DNA of 64,000 nt from Polytrichum commune. Taxonomy: Eukaryota; Streptophyta; Polytrichopsida; Polytrichales; Polytrichaceae. Location: positions 38,285,081 to 38,349,080 of the forward strand of contig OX485809.1 of NCBI GenBank assembly GCA_950295325.1, written 5' to 3'. Of the stretch, positions 56,801 through 64,000 are shown one piece after another (within the stretch, counting starts at the first letter, position 1; every line of letters begins with the position of its first letter). Below the pieces are notes generated by a model, which did not search any database, was not told the DNA's origin, and worked only from the letters and a program-made list of their open reading frames with translations. The translations under genes and the position numbers were made by a program.

Positions 56801-56883
56801 ATTTGAAGCTCACCTGGTTGACAGACATGATTGAGGACAAAGGGGAGGAGGATGGAGTGGCTTCGGCCATTAATTGTGATGAT
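53854..56883 (-). CDS. Intron-rich gene for a small coiled-coil protein
   Basis: Seven coding exons join in frame: 56814-56870 (ATG at 56870; the exon begins at 56883 after an acceptor, so a 5' UTR intron is likely), 56143-56184, 55572-55640, 54992-55049, 54539-54639, 54253-54321 and 53854-53931 (TAA at 53854-53856). All junctions are GT-AG; donors include GTGAGC, GTAAGA, GTATGC, GTAAGT and GTAAAT, and acceptors are pyrimidine-rich. Nearly all junctions are phase 0. The product is about 157 residues: Ser/Pro-rich start MAEATPSSSPLSSIMSVNQ, then DKHGHASAGAVSPV, then heptad-rich helices from about 34 to 132 (WRGKLDTQVKSYRE, SLNSEVEQLKN, EFEEMRSTLREQLEQ) and a Ser-rich tail. An alternative pair of sites (donor at 54996, acceptor before 54592) would drop 17 residues in frame. 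Role unknown; a structural or adaptor coiled coil is inference. I do not recognise the family. Confidence 0.8.
55688..55910. mobile_element. MITE M1 inside the second intron of the gene
   Basis: It is flanked by TA (55686-55687 and 55911-55912). Ends: CACTGATTATCCCAATTAGT and, read inward from the right, CACTGATTCTCCCAATTAGT; 24-bp termini with one or two mismatches. 223 bp, non-coding. It lies between the exons at 55572-55640 and 56143-56184 and leaves their splice sites intact. Confidence 0.85.
56187..56459 (-). other. 90-codon open frame within the first intron
   Basis: The frame starts MSTGFDGNNPQNPDPLRTFE and is hydrophilic, so it could be an extra or alternative exon. Its junctions do not fit cleanly: the only upstream acceptor has a poor pyrimidine tract and no good phase-matched donor joins it to 56184. 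The gene model works without it. Confidence 0.25.
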
Positions 56884-57717
56884 CTGCAAAGCAAAAAATT
56901 TGTGCTGCTTCAGTTGGAGACCCACTGGAACTTCTTAATTTCTTCAATCTAACTTAACCCTCGCCACAGAATGTTGTATCTCATAATTTGATGATTGAAA
57001 CCTATGTCAACAATTCAGGGTGAGGGGATCAATCCCTGTTGAGAGGATTGAAATGCGCAAGCAGAAAAAAAAATAATGTATCTTCTCTTCAACATGTAAT
57101 TGTCCTGCCTGAAGAATGAGAGATTTTTGGATGTCAACCTTAACGTGACCTTTCTCCCCTGATTACCTACCATTTGCAAATCGGTGAGCCACAACTAAGA
57201 TTTCACATTAAATGCGACTTTAAATCATTTTATTTAGGCAGGTTATGACCTCCTGGAGCACCACAATGCTCTAGAAATGATCATGTCGTGACAAACCATG
57301 ACAACGTTGCATTCGGTTGGGATTTCAATGGTTTGCAAGAATTTATGAAATCATGTCAGTGCGACCCTTGCAATCATTTTTGTTTAGCTGCAAGTAATTT
57401 GACATATCGAGAATAATCTGATGTAGCAGAAGAAAGCTCACACTCCCACTGTCAAAGAAAGAGCCATAAATTTATCTGAGCACACAATTTTTTTCGTGTG
57501 GCTTTGAAAGATTACATACATGAAAGTGATTAAGAAATTCAGTTGGGAGTTGTGGATGCTGCATAAACTTGCGTGACCTTCGTGGTGGTAATACAAAAGG
57601 GACCCTTAAGAAATCAACTCAGGGGAGGTTGTTGGGGTTCAATTAGGCGCAATAAATTAGGGTTGCTCCCACCACCTCTTCTTCCACAAGACTTGCATGA
57701 AGCATGAAAAATGGACT

Positions 57718-58074
57718 TCATTGGAAGTTGATTATGGGCACTAGCATAACATTATTCAACTGAGTTTGTATGTTGATGGGGTTGGGAATGAGCAAGATTC
57801 TATTCATAATGATACTATGTTTATTTCCACAACAAAGCATTGCATTGGAAGATTTAGGCCAAAAAACTCGGGTGAAATTGTGTCTTGATATGATTAAAGT
57901 GAAACGGGTTGATAAAAATTGAATAATGTTATGAGCTTTGTAACATGTCTTGCCTAAAGATTCACCTGCCACACAAGGTTGTTGGGGAGTTGAGTCAATG
58001 AAAGAGTGACACTTGTCAAGTTCAAACATTTCAGAGTTTAGAGTGGGACTTCTAAGTGCCTGGATGTAATTCAC
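57718..58074 (-). other. 118-codon open frame upstream of the gene
   Basis: No domain or splice context supports it and it overlaps the start of the tandem repeat region. The gap 56884-57717 should contain the gene's promoter and first untranslated exon. AT-rich words are present but no TATA box or start site could be fixed. Confidence 0.15.
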
Positions 58075-58610
58075 TACATGATTCCCTAATGGGCTTAGAA
58101 ATCATGGCACCCATGTTAGGGCACCCGATAGAGAAATACCACATCCCCTTTAGGTTTGTGCTTGATTCATCCCAACTTCATCTCACTAAACTAATTTGGG
58201 AATCCCATTATTACTTCTAGGGTCAAATTATTATCCTAAATAAGAAATTATGAGTTTAGAGTTTGAAGCTCATTGTGACACTTATAAGTGTTTGGATTTG
58301 GGTCACTAGATAATGCCCTAATGGGCTTAGAATTCATGGCACCCATGTTAGGGCACCCGATAGAGAAATACCACATCCCCTTTAGGTTTGTGCTTGATTC
58401 ATCCCAACTTCATCTCACTAAACTAATTTGGGAATCCCATTATTACTTCTAGGGTCAAATTATTATCCTAAATAAGAAATTATGAGTTTAGAGTTTGAAG
58501 CTCATTGTGACACTTATAAGTGTTTGGATTTGGGTCACTAGATAATGCCCTAATGGGCTTAGAATTCATGGCACCCATGTTAGGGCACCCTGTGAAAAGC
58601 ACGTCCCCTT
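58070..58610. repeat. Tandem repeat, 232-bp unit
   Basis: GGGCTTAGAA/TTCATGGCACCCATG starts at 58091, 58323 and 58555, giving an exact 232-bp period. The first two units are near-identical (one base seen to differ); the third diverges after about 45 bp, and the sequence before 58084 is a diverged version of the unit's end. So an old pair gained a recent near-perfect duplication, or an assembly collapse or expansion occurred. The unit contains family C words (TTTAGGTTTGTGCTTGATTC). Confidence 0.9.
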
Positions 58611-58698
58611 TAGGTTTGTGGTTCATTCATCCCAACTTAAACTCACGGGATTGATTTCAAATTTGCTACTGCTACTTCCAAGGTCATAATTTTTTTTA

Positions 58699-58722
58699 AT
58701 TATATATATATATATATATATA
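58699..58722. repeat. (AT)n microsatellite
   Basis: About eleven AT units after an A/T-rich stretch. Confidence 0.9.
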
Positions 58723-58984
58723 AAATCTACGAATTCTAAGAAGTTCTCAAAGTTTTCACCTTCAACTAACATGGATGCCACGACTCCTAGGCCCACCGAA
58801 CTTAATGCTTGTTGTATACCACACCCCATGATGTACGCCCATATTAGTGTAGTTATGCAAATGGTCACACTCTAATCATGTGATGAATGAACGGTGTGAA
58901 AGCATGAACCTTAAATTGGAAGCTTGACTTAAAGGGAACACGAGTGCTGCTTGGGTTTTTGATGGTCGATGTTATTTGTACTTG

Positions 58985-59055
58985 TTAGGGAGTTGCTACA
59001 CCCATAACCCAATTAGTGCATGTTACTCTGCGGAGTTATGTAGTGCGATAACATT
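58985..59055 (+). repeat. MITE M1 left-end fragment
   Basis: CTACACCCATAACCCAATTA, GTGCATGTTACTCTGCGGAG and TTATGTAGTGCGATAACATT match the left part of the M1 copy at 46694-46745. The right half is missing. Confidence 0.6.
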
Positions 59056-59639
59056 TTATTGGGGAGTTCAATTTAAGCTAACTCCCAAAAGTTGAATATA
59101 TTATTTGGCAATTATAGAAGGTTGCATGAAAAACAATTGGATGTGGCAAGATTCATAACCAATCACTCATCGAAGAGTAGAAGGGCTATCATCAAGACTC
59201 ATCAATATGTTCTTTCATTGAGGTATGATATCATCTATATTTTTCATATTTTGTCTACGAGCTTATTGTTTATGATTGATGATTGTGGGGCTGACACTCC
59301 CTAAAAATTAGAAACTATGTGCAGCCAAAGATGGGGACTTTCCAAGAAAATGATGGCATCAAAAAATTGCAATGGCTTAACAAACAAAAAAGGGCCTTGC
59401 ACAATGTGTGACTTTGAGTTCGAAATTATGTACTTTGGGTGTAGGCTATTATAAATTCCATGAAATTCAATTTACAATATTTTTAAGATACCATGGTATA
59501 AACCATATATCATCAGTCAATGGTTTTTGTTGTTCTTGAGTGCATAATTGCTTCAAGGCTAAATCACATTACAATGAATTATTGGCTCTGCCTTTTGAGA
59601 TGGTTTTCAAAATGAGCCAAAGTTTGGCCTTGGTCATAC

Positions 59640-60080
59640 AACCAACTAGAAATGCCTATGTGTGGAGGATAACATAGGGCATAAGGTAGATAGGTCTTAA
59701 GTGGCTTATTTTCTTAATCAGACCCCTATACTTGATTGGTATGTGGTTCACTGAGGATCAAAGAGAAAACATCATACATATAGTTGTTTCAAAGAGATTG
59801 GACAATATCTTCAAATATTGATAACTAATCTATTATATTCAATAATGAACACAATTGGGAGGAGGTCCTATGTATCTAGTTAATAAATCAACAAACATGC
59901 ACTTCCGATAACCATAACACATCATGGAAAGTCCAATTTTCAACCTACTTTTTACAAATGTTTCATCATAGAGTGTGCTAATGCAACATGAGTTTTGTTG
60001 TGTGAATCTAATCAGTTGAAGTTGTAGAACATGAAAAATGAACTAAATAACACCCACATACCTTAGCATTCTTGCGACAA
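59640..60080 (+). repeat. Dispersed repeat family A, most complete copy
   Basis: It runs from TAGATAGGTCTTAAGTGGC through CCTATACTTGATTGGTATGT, GGTTCACTGAGGATCAAAGA, CAATAATGAACACAATTGGG, GCACTTCCGATAACCATAAC and GAGTTTTGTTGTGTGAATCT to ATAACACCCACATACCTTAG. Over 400 bp with no reading frame. Useful as the reference copy for the family. Confidence 0.7.
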
Positions 60081-60239
60081 GATGCTTGATTATTTGTAAT
60101 AAACATATGGTATATGAAAATGACTCACCCCAACCTTTCAAGGTACTACAATATATGGAAAATTAGAAAATTGCCTAATTGTATGGGACTGTCATTTGAT
60201 TGCTTGTCATCAAGATACTCCTTTGGTAAGATGACTTCA

Positions 60240-60440
60240 TAGAAGTGCAAACTCAATTTCTTGAAGGTTCCAAGCTAGTTCATGAACCTTCTAACCAATG
60301 TTACTAGAGTGTTACCAATTTCATGAACCTTCTAAATTGGTTCATGATTCTTCTAAACTGACTTGACATGTGGCACGCCTCAATTTCATGAAAGTGGAAC
60401 TTTACCTCCACCAATTTTATGAATCTTCCAAGCCAATTTC
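60240..60440 (+). promoter_or_regulatory. Cluster of heat-shock elements
   Basis: Three perfect TTCnnGAAnnTTC trimers occur at 60258-60270, 60279-60291 and 60320-60332, with near matches at 60341-60353, about 60385 and about 60420. This is the binding pattern of heat-shock factors. It is followed by a CT-rich leader-like stretch. Repetition of a short unit (TTCATGAACCTTCTAA) explains part of the cluster. Either a heat-responsive gene promoter or the LTR of a heat-activated retrotransposon is possible. Confidence 0.5.
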
Positions 60441-60620
60441 ATAAAACTTTTTGCACTTTGTGGTTTCTGTATTCTCAACTCTCAACTTCTCACCTCTTCG
60501 TTTCACATTCTTTGCTTTCTCATTATTTATTGGTTCCTCTTTGTTTTGTGTTTGCCTGGAAGCCTCTAGCCTTGAAGTCAGTTTTTCTTTGGTCTTTCAT
60601 TACAATACCTCAAAGCTGGA
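60441..60620 (+). other. CT-rich leader-like stretch
   Basis: Strongly pyrimidine-rich on the plus strand (CTCAACTCTCAACTTCTCAC, CTTTGCTTTCTC), as in plant 5' leaders and retrotransposon LTRs. Two overlapping frames (102 and 95 codons) cross it but look like read-through of composition. No Pol domain, primer-binding site or second LTR was found. Confidence 0.3.
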
Positions 60621-61604
60621 AGCAAACAATGTTGGTTTTTCTATGGACACTGATTACTATACATCAAGGCAAGCAACACAAATCCAATGTAGTTGGAGTG
60701 CGCAATCTCATGAATTTGAGAATGTAGCGTGGTTATAAATGAAGAGTGTTGGCCGAGCAAGTAGAGCACATAATATGTTTGGAGTGTGATGTCCAGTTGT
60801 GCGGTGTTTGGTTGTTGCAACATGTGGTTGTTGGTAGAGCCTCAAATATCGTCTTTGTACTAGGTCTGACTCTAGTATCAATTTGGAAGTGATTCATACA
60901 TTAGTATTCAAAGGGTTTGTTCCACTGGGAGTCAACTCTTCATTGAAAACCTAAATGATGTGCATGAGTCACTATGAATTAAACCCTCTATATACGAGAA
61001 GTTTATAGAGAAAACAAAATGGTATATGTACTAATTGCAAGCTAGAATGGACTCATGTATTTATACTAAGCTCTTCAACTTAATGTAATAAACACCTCAG
61101 CTTCATATGCAAAATTTAAATCATGATTCAAGTACACCCTTATTACATATGAAATCCCACAAAATCATTGTCTTTTTCCATTGAGAAAATCATTGAACAA
61201 ATTTTCATCCATAGCATGTAGCTTGACGATTGCATCAAATAAACAAAGACAAAAGCATAATAACTTAGCCACAATATGGAGAGAAAAACTCAAGGTAGCC
61301 CATGAGCACTCCAAGAGCCTCCAATTTGTACACACCTACAACCCAAAATGCAAATCCTAACAAGTATGAATAGGGTAGTCATTGAGGACTATTATCATAT
61401 GACAATAGTGGATGAAAACATGAACTAGATGAAACTATAACACGTCTATTGTCAATTTTTACTCTAAACCTTAGAGCCCCTTTTTGCACATCTATCTTCA
61501 AATTTCTTGATAACCTTTTTTGATTTACACACCAGAGAAAAAAAATGGTAGTAATAATAATAGATACCATGTATATAGTAAAAAATGGTAACCAAATTTC
61601 ATGA
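60621..61604. other. Non-coding stretch
   Basis: No gene, TIR pair or polymerase motif recognised. It could include the rest of the element whose regulatory end is at 60240-60620. Confidence 0.35.
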
Positions 61605-61850
61605 TTTTTTTTTTTGATAGAACATATTGTTTCTAACTAGAATGATGCAAAATTGAACTAAGACAATTACTACAAAAAAGAAGATGACTAAAAATTTCAA
61701 AAAACTACACAAATTACACTATCAATGGTTATGTATATGTAGAAAAAATGTCATAAATTTAAAAAAATCATCTTTGGCATGTAATATAGGGATAGCAAAC
61801 TTTGTTTGCACATGGTGTTCAACTTGACAATGGAGTGACCTCCCCGTGGG
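61605..61850. repeat. Fragment of the interior of the pogo-like element
   Basis: GAACATATTGTTTCTAACTA, AGAAGATGACTAAAAATTTC, GGTTATGTATATGTAGAAAA and TGGTGTTCAACTTGACAATG align with 11825-12045. The minus-strand peptide LHCQVEHHV is kept. No TIR ends are attached. Confidence 0.65.
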
Positions 61851-61969
61851 ACAAAATTCAAGAGAGACATATGTGTCATTAAAGAAATTCAAATCTTTTG
61901 TTATGGTAGATTTGCATATTCCCATTTAACACAATGATATGACATTGCATGAAACTCATGTGGTGGTAA

Positions 61970-62160
61970 GGTAGACAACTTTTATTTGGTTACTTTTCTT
62001 AATTCAACACCTATATTTGAGTGGTATGTGGTTAGATGAGGCTCCAAGAACAAACAACATCAAGAGACATGTTTTAAAAAAATGGACTGCATGCTCAGAA
62101 GATTATAATAATTTTAGACTCAATATTCAACATAATCAGGGGGGACCTATATGACCATTT
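61970..62160 (+). repeat. Dispersed repeat family A fragment
   Basis: GAGTGGTATGTGGTTAGATG, ACAAACAACATCAAGAGACA and GGGGGGACCTATATGACC follow the 5' half of the family. Confidence 0.55.
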
Positions 62161-64000
62161 AACGAGCACATGAATCTTCACCAAGAAAAACGTGGTGTGA
62201 TATATAAACTTTCCGAGCGGGCCTACCTTGAAAATCAAGGCGGGCAACGCCCCTGGATCTAGATGCTCCCCTCTTTGAGAGTCAACCTCATAGTCAATTA
62301 ATTACTCATGCAATTATAAATTTTCACTCACACTCCATCATCCTCCCTCCTCTTGAGAAACCGACAGATCATCACACGATCCAATTAAGACAAATTGCTG
62401 CACACAAGTCACACTTCAGTAATTATTCCTACTGAATAAAATGCTTTACACCTCGAAATTTTACTTCAGGTTCATGCACTAACCATTTAGACAACACTTG
62501 GGGGGGGGGGTTAGTCATTGGTTGGAGTAGCAATATACGTGCGAACAAATGATAGGGTATTTTAAAAACATGGGGGCTAAAAATTATAAATGGACTTAAG
62601 AGTAATATAGGGTATCAAAAATGGCACTGGACATCTTTAAAGTACTATAGGGTATGAAATAATAGGTAATTTGGAATTATAAGTAATGCAAGCCATTTTT
62701 CTATTAACCCAACGTAGAAATTTACATAATGATAGCATGTGAAAAAAAGAAGAGAATTGAAAGTAATACCCCCCTATAAAATAGTGGTTGTTCGCACCTA
62801 TATCCTTAACTTTTTAACACACTGCCCCCCCCGAGAGACAACATGAGATATTCGCTTGGAGGAACAAGCAGATGGCCCATGACTCATACATCATGATGAT
62901 TCATCAAAACTCAAATATCAATCATCGCCTTCTCTTATTTCATTCAAGGGCTTCACACCCTGTAGCTACACTTAAGGCCATAACCAAGACCTTAAATATG
63001 ATTTATTTACTCTCTCTCCCTCTCTTTTAGAGTCAAGACAACTGGCCATACAAACTCTAGGATGATTTGTCACAATCAACTACCACTTGGAGAAGACAAT
63101 CTCACAAGACAACAAGGGCTTTACACCCAAAGATTTTAACGAGACTATGGTCCTATGCCAAATTTACAAGAGAAAAATATCCACTCTCTTCTCAAGAGGG
63201 ATTATAAATTCATAGTCTAAAAAAGATTTTTTTTTAACTACAAAATAACCTAAATTTTATAAATTACCCCTTCTTGACTAGAAAATGTGGATGGCAATGT
63301 GTTATGATGTGCTAGAATATGCCTTGAAATACAAATGTCATTTTAGGGTCAACAATGTAGGAAGGCGAACCTAATTATGTTTGTGTTCTATTATGAACAC
63401 TGGAATTAAGGGTTGAGTGGACACAAAAGCATATGTCACATGGCTCAAAAACACAAAACCAAGTGCATGTATAGCGTGACCTATGTGCACACACGGCTAG
63501 TCCACTGTGTAGCACACCATCACATAAACAAGTGTCAAGTGGAGGCACCAACATAGGTAGGCTTATGTATCTGCCAATTTTACACTTCAATGAACTATAT
63601 ACAAGGCTTTGTACACAAGTGTGGCATGTCACTTGTGCCCTACTTGTGGTCCCACATTCTCACAATCATAACATTTAAGGCAAAGTGATAATAAGTTATG
63701 AATTCATGAAGCACTCTATCTCATGCAAGAGGAAAGGCATGATCAAGGTTGGTAGCACAAATCGATGCCCATGTATGACCATAATGGATTTGAGAATAAT
63801 TTGACCCCTAGTTTAGATTAAAAAAAAGGAAATAAATTTAAATATTTTGATTCATATGGCTTCCAAATCCAGTTTTAAAGGGTGCTCGGATGAGACATTC
63901 AACACATAAATTGGATCACTTGACAAAGTGTCGGGAAATAAGTAACTAAGGTTAAAAAAAAGAAAAAAAGTTAAGGGGGTAAATAAGTTGATTGGGCCAA
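62161..64000. other. Non-coding right end of the window
   Basis: It holds an 11-G run at 62500-62510, an 8-C run near 62824 and short CT tracts near 63010. An 85-codon minus-strand frame (63375-63632) is Cys-rich but lacks spacing of any zinc finger I know. No gene or TIR pair recognised. Confidence 0.4.

Noticed and set aside
60419-60738. Two overlapping frames after the heat-shock cluster as a heat-shock protein
   Set aside because: No alpha-crystallin or chaperone motif; hydrophobic read-through of a CT-rich tract.

Overview
This window reads as nuclear DNA of a land plant with a large, repeat-rich genome. It is AT-rich with no long reading frames. It holds one gene of very short exons with GT-AG introns, many non-autonomous DNA transposons, decayed plant-type transposon proteins (a hAT dimerisation domain, LINE C-termini), tRNA-derived sequences, many microsatellites, and unusually many poly-C/poly-G runs of 10-17 bases. 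No bacterial gene, CRISPR array, rRNA or organelle segment was seen. I cannot fix the species; a seed-free vascular plant is only a guess.

The one gene I can build sits at 53.85-56.88 kb on the minus strand. Seven short coding exons (42-101 nt) join in frame into a coiled-coil protein of about 157 residues. I do not recognise its family. An MITE sits inside its second intron and a dispersed repeat lies beyond its stop codon.

The rest is mobile DNA. 0-3 kb: a GC-rich island of unknown nature split by a TIR element (3-bp target duplication TGA). 3-15 kb: dispersed repeats, some ending in (CT)n, a pogo-like element, a GGGCC-ended element and a foldback MITE. 15.6-19.3 kb: a spacer-free 78-bp perfect palindrome with AACCGGTT octamers at 18-bp spacing, several copies of a local repeat (one with a 93-bp MITE, 9-bp target duplication, and its empty site next door) and a TGCCCCG-ended element. 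19-31 kb: MITEs, two tRNA-Pro-like pseudogenes and SINE-like repeats. 31-34 kb: a higher-GC stretch with CT-rich tracts and a tandem duplication. 34-50 kb: three decayed LINE 3' ends, a hAT remnant, TA-flanked TIR elements and a pogo-like element nested in an MITE at base resolution. 50-53 kb: two copies of an inverted-repeat element, a second copy of the 93-bp MITE, and promoter-like sequence with ACGT boxes. 57-64 kb: a 232-bp tandem repeat, a cluster of perfect heat-shock elements before a CT-rich leader-like stretch, and repeat fragments.

The elements do not form a working pathway. They are successive waves of insertion, several datable against each other because both filled and empty sites lie in the window. 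All boundaries were read by eye.
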